Assembly: GCF_945859685.1 (NCBI RefSeq)
Contig: NC_079147.1
Location: forward strand, 15,727,289 to 15,791,288
Length of the DNA stretch: 64,000 bases
Origin: Eupeodes corollae
Lineage: Eukaryota > Arthropoda > Insecta > Diptera > Syrphidae
Direction: 5' to 3'
Of this stretch, positions 10,985-23,292 are shown piece by piece. The notes beneath the pieces are model-generated. The model was not told the origin of the DNA. It saw only the letters and a list, made by a program, of their open reading frames with translations, and made no database searches. Each line of letters starts with the position of its first letter. Position 1 is the first letter of the stretch. Made by a program: the position numbers and the translations under genes.

Positions 10985-12710
10985 AAGTAGCTGCCCATGA
11001 CCACTCTACTTTATCCTTACATGTAATGGATTCCTTAGGCTCTTTCTCAAGGTCTTCCTGTACCAAATTTGCACCGCTTATAAAGCGTTGTGGTGGGACT
11101 CCTTTAATTTATCTGCTTGATGTTCTTGGTAGATCTTCCTGTGTTGGTTCTAATTCCTCTCTATTTTATTTCAGACGTTATTTGTATCTTCTTCTTCCGT
11201 AGTCACGTCTTGGATTTTTGGTAAAATTGGTACTATTAGTTCTAACTATTCGTCTTGGTACAATTACCCTTTTCCGTATGAACCTCCTCATTCTTTGATA
11301 AGAACTCAAAGAACTTTGCATCTCGGCTAATTGTAATTTTCTTGGTTCTTTTGTAAGCAAACCGATAAGCTTTTGAATGCTCGTCGAAACCAACAATCTT
11401 AGCCTTAGCTGTATCATCTAACTTTCTTCGAGTTACTTTAGGGATGTAGACAAAAGCCTTTGTTCCAAAAATACAAAGATGACTTATATTTGGTGTCTTT
11501 CCAGTCCATCTTTCAAAGGATGTTGGTGGAATTGGAATTGTGTTGGTCATTCACCAAAAGTGTCTTCGAATTGTTGAAGTTGAATCTAAACCTCAATTTG
11601 TTTAGGTTGCCAGTTAACTCAGTTACTGCTTCCTCTTGTTCTTATCTGTCTTGATTGAGCAAATCCTATTTCCGAAACTTACCGCAAATCTTTTGTCTGT
11701 TATTCTTTTCAAAGATACTAAACGGCCTTGAAGATCAGGGATATTGTAGACCATCTTCGATTCGAATTGTAGCTTCCTCGTTATTGCCGTTCAATACTTG
11801 AAGCATACAAATTATTTTTCCTTTCGGAATAATTTCCTCACCATTTGCCACTATCACTTTTCCATTATGACTTGAGTCCATGCTTGTGAAATTGTTATGG
11901 TTTTTGGTTATATGAACTGTTGCACCTGAATCAATAACCCAACCATTATACATCCCATCACTCAAACCAAAACAAAATTCATTGGACGAAGTTACGGTGT
12001 TGACTTTTCCTTATTTCTTCGAATTTTTCCACTGGATATATGAATTTGCGGCAATCTTTCTTTATTATAACCCTTATTACAAAAGAAATTAGTAGATTCG
12101 TTCGAATATTTATTAGATACCTTTAGTGCAGTATTATCATTTCCCTTATTTTGCCTTGAAAACTCTTCCAGTAACTTTGCTTCTACTAGATCCAAAGTCA
12201 ATGCCGCTTGATCTCTGGTTTCAAGAGCTGTTACAAGTGTATCGTATGACCTGGGCAGACTGCTTTAAACCATTGCAACAGTCCAACTTTCCGATAGCTG
12301 ATCTTCATCCAATGTTGCTAATTTGTCGAAAAGTGTCGTCATTGTCTAAATATATTCCTTCATGCTTGAATCTTCCAATTTTAAGCTATATATTTTTCGC
12401 ATCAGCTGTACCTTATTGCTTAGTGTCGATTTTTCATCATGATGTCTTAGCTTGTCCCACGCAACCTTTGCTCTGTCAGTCTTCCTGACATGGTGAAGTT
12501 GGTTGTTGGTCGTGGGTGGTTCAGGTTTTTGATTAAGGACCACTTCCCAAAGCCCATCCTTTCTCAACAAAAGCTCTAGCTTGTACTTTCAAATATGTTA
12601 GTTATTTTGACCCAATTTTGATATTGAAGTCCTTAGAGATTCGGCCATTTTGTTTTTTTCTGTTACGTTGTTCCGTCTAGAAATATAGGCTCATAACCTA
12701 TTGGCTAATT
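10985..12710 (-). mobile_element. Ty1/copia retrotransposon relic, internally deleted
   Basis: On the minus strand: a primer-binding site (12688-12698), an ATG at 12647 opening MAESLRTSISKLGQ (gag), and gag UBN2-like KVAWDKLRHHDEKS with MRKIYSLKLEDSSMKEYI. Then a decayed nucleocapsid (FFCNKG), protease GWVIDSGATVHITKNHNNF (DSGAT), IPDLQGRLVSLKRITDKRF, integrase C-terminal part FERWTGKTPNISHLCIFGTK, and the pre-RT stretch EPKESITCKDKVEW. The integrase core and all of RT/RNase H are absent, and many stops and frameshifts are present. LTRs could not be delimited. Confidence 0.82.
12688..12698 (-). other. Copia-type primer-binding site (internal tRNA-iMet fragment)
   Basis: The minus strand reads GGTTATGAGCC, 41 bases before the gag ATG. 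Copia-group elements prime from a tRNA-iMet half molecule with GGTTATGGGCCCAG; this is a near match (one change in eleven) at the right place. Confidence 0.6.
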
Positions 12711-13019
12711 AGATTTATAAAGTTCCTTTTTAAGTTCAACAACGTCTTCTAGGTAACGATATTTTATTCAGACAGAAAAACTAAAAGAAGATGTTCTGAT
12801 TTTCAATAAACTGATCAAGTGATTATAATTTAATATTTTGTATAGAGTGATAGTAACAAAGTATTGATACTTAACGAATGTAATATTTAACAGGACTTTC
12901 ACTTGTATCTCGGCAAAAGGTATTCCTCCTGGGAGTTAAGTTATTTACTTAAAATGCAGCATTGTGGAACATTTGTTGATGTTTCATACTAATGCACTCG
13001 AAGAAACAAGAAAGTAAAA

Positions 13020-13136
13020 AAATATATCATTCAGAATTTTCAGGAGATTCCTAGCGTTGAGAGCTTGTAAATCACGGCTTGTCTGTTTAACTTGTCGAAC
13101 GCTGCTTTGAAGTCGACGAAGCAAGCTTATAGTTTT
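13020..13136 (-). pseudogene. LINE reverse-transcriptase motif A fragment
   Basis: The minus strand reads ACFVDFKAAFDKLNRQAVIY then KLSTLGIS and a stop. F.DFkaAFD is RT motif A of non-LTR elements. Only about 115 bases remain, and it abuts a family H terminus at 13137. Confidence 0.6.
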
Positions 13137-13205
13137 AAACTTCCCATAGGAAGTTATTGTGGTCGTATTGAAAATTTTGACATTTCCCTGTGTTTCAATG
13201 TTCTT
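13137..13205 (+). repeat. Family H, 5' terminal fragment
   Basis: TTAAACTTCCCATAGGAAGT followed by the conserved subterminal words ATTGAAAATTTTGACATTTC. Matches the palindromic end of the copies at 42172 and 44394. Confidence 0.7.
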
Positions 13206-13445
13206 ATAATTTTTCATGGTAACTGGTTGGCCAGCCTCATGTTGGAAGAAAATACGGCCCAATTTAATTTATTAACTGCACCAAATAGTCACTCTTTGTG
13301 GGTTTATTGGTTTTCCGACAATCACTCTTGGATTATCATCCGCCCAAATTCTTTTAATGAACTGAGTTGAAAATGTGCCTCATAACTGAAGATGATTTTC
13401 TTCGAAAATTGTTGCCAGTTCTTGCTGCTATTCTGACCATTGACG
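13200..13445 (-). pseudogene. mariner transposase relic (first catalytic region)
   Basis: The minus strand shows KIIFSYEAHF, WADDNPRVIVGKPINPQRVT and IFFQHEAGQPVT. These line up with the mariner block 'FSDEAHF...ENPRvi.ekp.hpqrVTVW...IGPYFFen'. The first catalytic Asp is replaced (FSYEAHF). There are stops and frameshifts, and neither TIR remains. Confidence 0.7.
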
Positions 13446-13456
13446 ACGGCGAAACT

Positions 13457-14856
13457 TTAAAAAAAAAAAGAGGCTGGGATGCGACTCACACTGATAAGTT
13501 CCCATCCCGTCTGTCGATTTGTCTTGCTTAAAAGTTTGTCTATATGTATTCGTATCAGGTTTTACCAAATTTGCGTACTATTTTATGTAGATTTTATTTT
13601 TTATAAAAAATATTGAAAACAATATTTTTTGTGAAATAAAATAAGTTTGAAGCCAATATTTTTAATTTTTGAAAAGCTATTTGAGCCGAAAGTAAATTTT
13701 TACCAAATTTTAGTATTGTTTTTTTTCGAGTTTTATTTTTTGTAAAAAAATTGTCAATTCGAATTTTTTAAAAATTTTACCAAATGTTGAAAACAATATT
13801 TCTTATAAGATAAAATTAGTCTGAAGCCAATATTTTAAATTTTTGAAGAGATATTTGAGTCGAAAATCATTTTTTACCAACTTTTGTTAATTTTTTGTAA
13901 AAAAAAACTGTCAATTCCATCTTTTCCAAACTTTAACTGAATGTTGAAAACAATATTTTTTGAAAGATAAAAGTAGTTTAAAGTCAATATCTCAAAGTTT
14001 TGAAAAGATATTTGAGTCGAAAATCAATTTTTATACATTTTTTTTTAGGTTTTTATTTTTTTGTTAAAAAAACTTTCAACTCGATTTTTCTCATCATTTT
14101 TCAAAATGTCGAAAACAATATTTCTTATAAGATTAAATAAGCTTGAAACCTAAATTTCAAGTTTTTAAAAAGATATTTGAATCGATATTCAATTTTTACC
14201 AACTTTGAGTAATTTTTTTTTTTTAGATTTTTATTTTTTATAAAAAAAAACTGTCAATTCGATTTTGCTCAAAATTTTATCAGATGTCAAAAACACTATT
14301 CTTCGTTGCACAAAATTGTTTTAGAGAGGAAATCATATTTCAGTCGTAAAATTTTGGAGGTGACACATTTTTTTTTCAGTTTTATTTATTTATAAAAAAA
14401 CCGTTATATTGATTTTTTTTCAAAAAATATACCTGTTTGGTATCACGTTACAATATATTATATAAAATTTAATTCAAGTCTCTAACGTTTTTGGTTCGTA
14501 CGATATTTAGGGTTAACCAAAATTTTCACCTTTTTTTCAAACTGCTATGGTAAAAAAACCACCCACGCAATTTTATTGAGAGCCCTTTCTGCATCTCTCT
14601 GCCTTATTATCTGTATAACAAAATTTATTTGAAGTTGATATCTCTTCTGGTTCTTGAGCTATGAAGGACGAAAAAACGTCGCGAACGTACGGACGTACGG
14701 ACATACGGACGTACGAACGTACGTACACACGCACGCACAGACATCTTTCTAAAAATCTTTTATTTCGACTCTAGGGACCTTGAAACGTCGAGAAATGTCA
14801 AAATTTTCAATTTGACAAATCGGACCGCTTACAATAAATTCCTATGGGAAGTTAAT
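13457..14856 (-). repeat. Family H copy H1, near full length
   Basis: The left (3') end has GAGGCTGGGATGCGACTCAC and the GGGATG...CATCCC hairpin. The right (5') end has CCTATGGGAAGTTA preceded by the conserved words GGACCTTGAAACGTCGAGAA and an ACGTACGG microsatellite. Between them is a diverged tandem array with the word GTTGAAAACAATATTT recurring at about 13611, 13785, 13942 and 14107 (spacing 157-174). No coding capacity. It has the same architecture as H5 in opposite orientation. Confidence 0.85.
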
Positions 14857-17855
14857 AATTGAACCTAAAAATTACGAAGTACACGATATGCATTTTAATG
14901 TGAACGCCCATTTTTCATAATGAGCCTGAATAGCCTTAACGCTTTGCCCGATTGTGCATCCTTCCATGTTTTTATTTGAATTAATCTGAAATTGATAAAT
15001 GTCAATTAAAATGCAGAAAAAAAATCGACGTTTAGGTGTGGTTCACATTCAACAAATCCCCTAAAAATTTAACCACCCTTTATTAAGGGTTAATTTGCAG
15101 ACTATATGACCCTACAAAGAAAAACTGGCCAATTTTTAGATTAGTAGGTTAATAGAAAATCAATATTTAATTCATAAAATGTTACACTTACCCTTTAGTT
15201 TCTTACATTTGAACATTTTCAACCTTTTATAAATTAATCAAGATTGTTGTACATTTTTTGAATAGTTTGTTTTCTAATTATGAATAGTTATGATTTCTTT
15301 TAAGTCCACATAATCTACAAGTATTCCACTTGATCCTCTCTACTTATTTTGTTTTTATAACTACGAAGATTTTACCTATCTAAATAAAATATTAGGTTAA
15401 TTATATTTTTTAGTTAAGATACCCAACATAATGAAACTCAAAGGCTTGAATTAACACGAAGGTACTTAATTTTATTAAGTTTACTCACTGAAGACTTTCG
15501 CGTATTTTGATTAAATTTGTTGAAATAATCAGAGGACGAGTAAAGGCAGTGAAATAGGTAAGGTATAAGGCAGGTAAGATACACCTCCAAGGAAAGGTAA
15601 AACTAACCAAAACATGTGTGTATTATTACTAAAGTAAATTCATACAAATTTCACGACAAGAGCGGATCCAGTTTTTTTTTATCAGGGGGGTCACACAATA
15701 AACCTAAAGATACATTTTTGGGCACCACTTACAAATATTTTTTAGTATACTGTAAAGTAGGATCACAAAGTTAAAATAACATAATGTATGTATATCTTAA
15801 TCTTAAGCTTACATATTTCAAGGTCTAAAGTGACACTTTAAGTTTTTTGATTTTTTTAAAAACACAGTTGTGTAACAAGGTATGGGCTAACTATTTAAAT
15901 TGGACGACTCGCTATGTATAAAAGCATTCCAAGATTACAACGTTTTCTAAATATGCTCAATTTTATAGCTTAAATACAATTGTTAAGACGGGTTTAGGAT
16001 GCAGTCCCAGCTAAAATGTTGGAAATTGTGTCAAAAATTTACTTTTATCCAACAAAAAAACCACAATAAAACAGAATGAGGAATTTTCTTCCAATGTTTT
16101 GGTGAATTTCATAGTGACGCAATTTCCGACAGTCTTCGTTTATTGGAACTAATGCTAGAATACAAATTTTACTGTTTTGAGGGAACCTAAAAAAAACATA
16201 CAAAATTGTAGAGAGACAAATGTTTGCTTCTTGAATTTAACGAAAAAGGTGCTTTAAGGTAGTAATCTCTTTAAAAATTAAAAACAAATAAACCCATGTT
16301 TCAGAATCTTTTCTTACTCCAAATCTCGAAGGAAGATTCATAGCTTTCATATTAAATTAATAACATTCGTTTTATGTTTTTTAATTAGTTCAACGAAAGT
16401 GAGACTTTTGGTCTTCTAGGGACATTAATGTTCTTAAAATTCATGATAAAGTCTCAACTTTAAGGTATCTAACGACAATGCACTTCAAAAAGAAAATTGA
16501 ATTCAATATATCTTCAGTTTCTTAAGATCTTAAAAGTGCCTATATTTAATCATAGAAAATAGGTAATCATTTTTAAAGAAAGCACCCTTTAAGAAAGCAT
16601 GACACTGTTTATGTGTGTCAAGAAAATAAGATAGTTTAAAGACGAGTTTCAGGAATTTGAAGGCAACTTCAGTTTATGTTAAGAGAATTAGAAATGATGT
16701 TTTCTCTGAATATAATATTAAATTGATAATTGCTATTCCAAGTTTCCTTTTAAGAATCTGAATATTTGCTTTTTCTCTCAGATCAGAAGATCTTGTTAAA
16801 ATAATTTAAAGAATTACTAAAGTGTTTAAAAACTTCAAATTTTATTGCAAAGATTTTAATTTCTTATGTCAAGCAAACCCATAGACGAAATCTTTGCTTA
16901 TGCAACTAATTTACATACGCTTAATGACTCATATGACCCCTTCATTGGTTAAAAACTGATGAATTTGTGAAGCGCGATTGGAATAGGGGTAGACTTCCGA
17001 TTCAAACAGCTAGTTTCTACATTTCACTATCACTTGGAATTGAATTAAAATAGACTCAAAATATAAATTGTACTTCTACAAATCATTCTTATCGATACCG
17101 ATTTAATTTGTTTCGAACTTAATACGAATTTACTTGTTTTACATTCCGACTTTTGCAATTTTCAAGTGATTTAAATTCGACATGATTAAGTTGGTGAGAT
17201 TTGAAAGCGACATAGAAGGGAAATAAAACCTTGGTTTTCTTTAGAACGTACTTGATTCGTTAGAAGATGAAGCTTCCACTTTGTATTTTAGAATAAGGAC
17301 AAAACATTTAAAACGATATTTCAACAAACCAAATGTCTTCCCTATGCTAAACACAACATTCTTTTAAAAACTTTCAAGACACATTCAACTTTACTTCGAT
17401 ACCTGAGTCTTTCCCAACCGATATTTGGAAACTGCTGATTGCAATTAACCACAAATCCTCAACAAATGTGGATCAACGCTGTGCAAATAAAACCACAATA
17501 ATATTTTATATTTGTTAAGTTTATGTGTATTAAAAAGCACAGAACATAAAACAAATTGTTTATTTACTGTTGTGATGCTGCTTTAAATTAATTTAAATTG
17601 ATTTCGAAAAGTTTCGAAGGTATGAAATCGATCGAATGATAGAAATCAGAAAACAATTTCACTTGATTTTCAATTATTTAGATTTCTATTTCATTTCACT
17701 CGATATATCTCAACGTAAAAAGCATTTAAATAGATAAAATATATATATAAATACAAATATAAATGGGAGATTTCAATTCAAGGGAGTTCTTAAGAAAGTT
17801 AAACAAAATACCCGTCATTGTTTCAAGATCACTTAATTTTAAAGAACCTATGTAA
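14857..17855. other. AT-rich DNA without recognisable genes
   Basis: No exon-like frame is seen. At about 15657-15700 the sequence AGAGCGGATCCAG followed by a T-run and GGGGGGTCAC resembles the terminal repeat of hAT-like insect transposons, but no partner end or transposase was found. Confidence 0.5.
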
Positions 17856-18818
17856 TGACAAGAAGGATGAAAGCTGCTCACGAGCTCTCTGAGCAGAGGA
17901 TGCGAGAGGAAACCCGAGTTCCAAGAATGAAAGAGACAGAGCATGAGAAGTTTGCGGTCGAAGATATTGAGAGGTTCAAAAGCAGGTATGAAGTTCGAAA
18001 GTTTAATGAGGTGGTGCAACGAAATTAACAAGGGCATAAATCTCGAATCGAAGGCTGCAAAGACGAAAATAGAAACATCATAGTAGAACCGCAGTCAATG
18101 CTGAGGATATGGAAAGACCACTTCTGCAGACTGCATAACTGCAACAACGAACCGAATTCCGCTGTGAGTCAGGTCGATCCATTCAACATAGACGAAGAGA
18201 GCCAACAATCCCGTCTTCCCGACTGAGACGAAATGAAGATTGCCATATAAGCTGACGTCTAACAAAGCCGATGGAGCAGATGGCTTGAATGCCGAGCTCT
18301 TCAAAGGACTTGGAGATAATTTGGTTACGAGCATGCACTAAATTTATTGTAAGATATGGCCGGAAGAAAGCATGTCCGATGAACGGAACCTTAGTATTGT
18401 TTATCCGATTCAGAAAAAAGGAGACCCTCTAAACTGTACCAACTATAGAGGAATCAGTTAATTTAACATCTTTTCCGTAATATGTAAGCATCTAAGGCCC
18501 ATCGTTAACAACCTGATAAGTCCTAATCAGTCGATCAAATGTTTACATTACAGCAGATCCTTTAAAAAAATCCAAGAACATCAAATCTATACCACCATTT
18601 TTTCATCGATTTCAAGGCCAAATATGACATCATCTACAGGGACAAGCTGTATAGAGCCATATCTAGTTTTGGCATCCTTGCCAAACTCGTCCGTTTGTGC
18701 ATGATGACCATGGAGAATTCGCGCTGCTCCACAAAAGCGGAAGAAAGCACCTTAGGTCGCTTTGAGAAGAAAGTTCTTCGCGTGATGGTCCATAGAAGGG
18801 GATTGGAGGAGAAGATGG

Positions 18819-21800
18819 TTAGGTTAGGTTATAGTGGCTGTCTAAGATGGAACGGACACACTTAGGCCAGTTTAATGGCCCATTGTGATACCACATGAAT
18901 CTTGAGGCTTTCTCCTAAGCTCAATGGAACCAGTTAGAGTCTCTTACGAAACGTGAGAGGCTGATTATCCCGATATGATTTAGATCGTTTAGATCGTTAC
19001 AGAAGAATTCTCCTAGGTAATTCTTGCGTTTTCGAGCTAGAGCAGGGCATGTGCAGAGAAGATGAAGAACCGTTTCTTCCTCTTCCTCGTCCATACAGCT
19101 TCTGCAAAAGTCATTTGAGAATACGCCTAGTCTCATGGCGTGCTTTCCTATTAGACAGTGTCCGGTTATGACACCTATTATCGAGCTTATATGCGATCTG
19201 CTTAGAGAGAGCAAGCACCTTGAACGTTTTAAATCCAGTGTTGGCCAGATGTTTTTTGTGGCTTGACACGTGGTGATGTTGGTCCACCTGGTGGCTGCCC
19301 TCCTCACAGCGTCTTGCATTAGTAGCAGTTTACAAGTAGCGATTGGTATGCCAGTACTTGCCAAACGTGGTAGGATGGGTTGTACTGTACCGTTCCTGGC
19401 GAGTTCATCTGCCTTACAGTTACCTGGAATGTCTCTATGGCCCGGCACCCAGCAAAGGTGAATATTAAACTGTTGCGCCATCTCCATTAGAGATGATCGA
19501 CAGTTATGGACTGTTATAGAGTTTGTAGAGACTGAGTCCAGAGATTTGATAGACGGATATCAGATGTTGATATCACGTTTTCTTTGAGCCAAGACAAGAC
19601 TTCCTTAATCGCCAAAAGTTCCGCCTGGAACACGCTAGAATGATTGGGAAGGCGGAATGAGAGACTTAATTTCAGTCGTTCAGAGTACACACCACCACCA
19701 ACCCCTTCTTTGGTCTTTGAGCCATCTGTGTAAAAGTGGATTGACTCATCCTCTAAGAATGTCCTATCCTCCCAAAAAGATCTGGTAGGTATAGAAATCT
19801 GGAAATTCCTATCGAATTGTAGTTGGGGGATGGTGTAGTCTGTGTGCTTTGGAATTGATTCTAAGTACCTTAGAATTACGGAGTGGCCAATGTTGTTGTT
19901 AGTCCACTGCGACGAAGCATTGAGGCGGATAGCAGAGCTTGCAGCTATTTGTTTACTAAATATGTCAAGAGGTGTAAGGTAAAGCAAGGTGTCCAGTGCC
20001 GCAGATGGGGTCGTGCGAAGCGATCCGCTTATACATAGGCAGGCTGAACGTTGGACTTTATTTAACTTATCCCTGTTTATACCTTTCTCTAAAGCAGTCC
20101 ACCATACTGCTACACCGTACGTTAAAATCGGTCTGATTACCGATGTGTATAGCCAATGCGTGATTCTGGGTTGTAAACCCCATTTATTACCAATAGCTTT
20201 TTTGCAAGAAAAGAGAGCTACAGTAGCTTTTTTGACTCTTTCCTGTACGTTGCGTTTCCAATTTAGTTTTTTGTCTAAGACAAGACCTAGGTATTTGGCC
20301 TCGTCTGAGAATTTTAATTGGATTCCTTTAATGTAAGGAGGGTTGACAAATGGAATTTTGTATCTCCTCGAAAATAAGACCAGATCGGTTTTGTGTGGGT
20401 TAACACCCAGTCCACACCGATCAGCCCAGAGTATTAGTCTGTCCAAGGCATTTTGTAAGAGTTCTTTTAGGATATTAAGATGCTTTCCTGAAACTGCTAT
20501 AGCAACGTCGTCCGCATAGGCTATCACTCTGAAACCCTCCGCATCCAAACTAGTTAGGATTTCATTCACCACTAGGTTCCAGAGGAGTGGGGATAGAATA
20601 CCACCTTGCGGTGTCCCTCTACTAACGAATCGTCTGCTAGAAGAGTTGCCCAGTTTTGAATTAATTATTCTGCTAGTAAGCATTAAATGAATTAACTCCC
20701 GAAGCGAACTCTCTACATTTAGAGATGTCAGTGCAGAAGTGATTGCAGATGTGTCCACGTTGTTAAAGGCACCTTCGATGTCAAGGAAAGCAACCATAGT
20801 GAACTCTTTATGATGGAGGGAATATTCGATGGTGCGTACTAAAGTGTGTAACGCTGTTTCCACCGATTTACCCTTACGGTAGGCATGTTGAGACGAAGAC
20901 AGAAGTCTTGTATCGATACGTGCCCTTAAATGGATATCAATCAATCTTTCCAGGGTCTTAAGAAGGAATGATGATAGACTTATAGGTCGTAAATCTTTAG
21001 GATTAACTTGGGAGCATTTACCTGCTTTAGGTATAAAGACAACTTTAACTTCTCTCCATGCCGAAGGAACATGGACCAGGTAAAGACAGCTGGTAAAAAT
21101 TGCCTCAAGGATTGGTGCAATTATATCAGAGGCTTTTTGTATAATTCTGCTGGTATTATTCCATCTGGTCCTGCAGCTTTAAATGGTTTGAAGCTGTTGA
21201 GAGCCCATTGTAACTTATCCTTTGTGATCAGACCTTCTGGATATGTTGTATTTGAACTTGAACGTGCAAAGCTGTTGCAAGTTTCGGTAAGAGAATTACC
21301 AGGAAAGTGGGTGTCCAATAGTAGGTTCAGTGATTCATTACTTGAATTAGTCCAGGAGCCGTCTGCATTTTTCAAGCAGCTTGGCATAGCTTGATTAGTT
21401 GAAAGAATTTTCCGTAACCTAGAGGCTTCAGAAGTTTCTTCTATCATGCCACAGAAGGATCGCCCAGAAGATCGCTTGGATTTCCTTAGTGCCTTCTTGT
21501 AGATTCTTAGGGATTCTTTGTAGGAGTCCCAATGAGAGGCTAGTCTTGCAGCTTTGGCTCGGTTGAAAAGTTTCCTGCATTCCTTCCTGAGCGAGTCAAG
21601 CTCTGAGGCCCACCATTGTGGTTTCCTCTTTCCTCTTATGTGTATAAGTGGACAAGAAATTTCTAGCGATCTGTTCATAGCTGAGGTAAGGTCATTGACT
21701 TTGTTGTCAAGTTCGTTAGCGTTAGAGGAAGGACTAGATAGTCCAGGTTCTAGTAAACTCTCCACATTTATATTGAACTGGATATATCTATGATCAGAGA

Positions 21801-21957
21801 ACGAGTGTTCTTTGGATACTTTCCAGTCCAAGATCATATGGTGTATACTATATGAGACAAGAGTTATGTCTAAGACTTCTTGTCGAGTTTTAGTTATGAA
21901 GGTTGGTTCATTACCAACATTACTTACTAAGAGGTTAGTACCAAGAATATAATCAAA
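18819..21957 (-). mobile_element. RNase H-bearing LINE (I/LOA-like group), 5'-truncated, nested in RTE copy E
   Basis: The 3.1-kb insertion is flanked by the 7-base duplication AAGATGG (18812-18818 and 21958-21964). It splits an RTE codon block that is continuous in other copies. On the minus strand it runs from inside the endonuclease domain to a 3' tail reading TAACCTAACCTAAC. The domain order endonuclease end, RT, RNase H, Zn-knuckle-like tail (C..C....H....C) fits the I/LOA-type groups; jockey and R1 elements usually lack RNase H. Confidence 0.92.
18921..21957 (-). pseudogene. LINE ORF2: endonuclease C-end, reverse transcriptase, RNase H
   Basis: The N-terminal part retains the endonuclease SDH motif (HSFSDHRYIQF) and the linker KPQWWASELDSLRKECRK. 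RT motifs: FKAAGPDGIIPAELYKK, FLDIEGAFNNV (A), SRGTPQGGILSPLLWNL (B) and AYADDVAI (C). RNase H: FYTDGSKTKEGVGGG, FQAELLAIKEV and WVPGHRDIPGNCKADELAR. The tail has TGHCLIGKHAMRLG and CRSCMDEEEEETVLHLLCTC. There are two lesions only. One is a one-base loss in an A-run near 21133 (between YKK and ASDII). The other is a short deletion near 19555 removing the RNase H 'SDSQAA' block with its catalytic Asp. Otherwise it is open, so the insertion is young relative to its RTE host. Confidence 0.9.
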
Positions 21958-23292
21958 AAGATGGAACGACGAGTAAAAATCCAATGACTAAGATGGCTGG
22001 GTCACGTAGAGCGCATGGAAGCTAATGCTCCGTCACGGAAAATCTTCGAATCCACACATACAGGACAGCGCAGAATAGGAAGACCGCGAATCAGGCGGCA
22101 CGCAGAAGTGGAAAGTGACCTCACCCAACTTGGAGCGCTAAACTTGATTAATCTAGCTAGAGTCCGATCTAGGTGGAGAAGTTTTTTATTTGAGTTTTAA
22201 GTTCAAACATGACTGTAGCGCCACCTCAAGTTTGTAAGTTAGGTAATGTCAATGTCTCTTAGAATTTTAAGTAAAATTCAAAGCACATAAAGTATAAATC
22301 ATTGGGAAGGTTCAGACGACATAAGGGACTTGAAAGTAATGCAAGTTTCTAGCATCTGATTGGCCAGCTGTCAAAAAATTCCTTCCAATTAAGGCAACTT
22401 TTTTGGAAAGTTGACTGGAAAGTTAGTCAAGAAAAATTTCCCTAACTATCAGGTCAAATCAACTTATGTCAAAATGGCAATTGGTCATGTTATTTCATTC
22501 AACTGAAAGCTGAATTTTATTATTCTATGTTTTATTTATTTTCTGCACATCTTCATTCAATGCTTTTTGTAAAAAGCTTCCTTGTACATTTGGAAAAGAA
22601 GTAAATAATATTTCTTTACAATACAAAATACAAATCGCGATGGACTTATACCTTGCCTGAGGAGTGTTCTGTAGATAAAAATGATGTTGGTAGTTTTTGT
22701 ACTATGAACTTGAAGTAGAGGTTTGTGAAGTAAAGTTCTGCATTTGAAATCTATGACACTTAAAAACTAACTAGTTAATTTAATCAAAATCTACGTTCAA
22801 AAAATGGAGTTGACTGCAAATGAAACCCCTTATATGTTGTCTGAACCTGCCCATTTTAATTAGCAAATCCTGAAATTCTTGCATTGTTTGGAAAGTAACT
22901 TTATCTCTTATTAATAACATGTAAGCTTGAAATAAAGTGAATGAAAAGGCTTAAAATTTAATGCAAAAGAATATGTGTACATTTATTCTCGAATGGTTGA
23001 AATTATTTTAGACAAATGACTCGATTCAAAAATCATTCTAATCTTTTGTCAAATGCTTAGTGATTGCAAAGTTTCAAGTTCCTGTCTAAAAGTAAATCTA
23101 ATCTTTAAGTTAAAATTACTGACCAATAAAGATTGCATTGTCAAAAAATTTCATTCTTTGACAAGCCTAAATAGCATTAATATGGTTTACTACAGTATTT
23201 ATTACAGCAAGCTTCTATGACCCATTCAATCACTTTATTTTCCAAGAATCCATAAAATCCATTTAAATGACTAATGTAACAATTAAAAAATG

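Larger units (their letters stand above)
17856..22240 (+). mobile_element. RTE LINE copy E, split by another LINE
   Basis: The plus-strand RTE sequence runs from the linker after the endonuclease (AHELSEQ-like, 17880) through SNKADGADGLNAELFK (18245-18300), an NYRGIS block and motif A (FFHRFQGQI, frame-shifted). It then jumps by internal deletion to the C-terminal GRFEKKVLR-like part (18750-18818). After a 3.1-kb insertion it resumes at 21958 with WLGHVERMEANAPSRKIFES and RGRPRIR-like IGRPRIRRHAEVESDLTQLG. It ends with the family 3' end gactgtagcgccacc (22211-22225). Many stops; a fossil copy. Confidence 0.88.

Noticed and set aside
10965..11010. 3' tail of the RNase H-type LINE
   Set aside because: GGTTAGG words and GCTGCC resemble the tail at 18819, but the adjacent sequence reads as copia pol (EPKESITCKDKVEW) and the overlap is too short to decide.
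14690..14760. Functional regulatory element in the ACGT-rich microsatellite
   Set aside because: The block recurs in H1, H5, H6 and H9, so it is part of the repeat family.
18819..18834. Interstitial telomere array
   Set aside because: Only two to three TTAGG units, exactly at a LINE 3' end.
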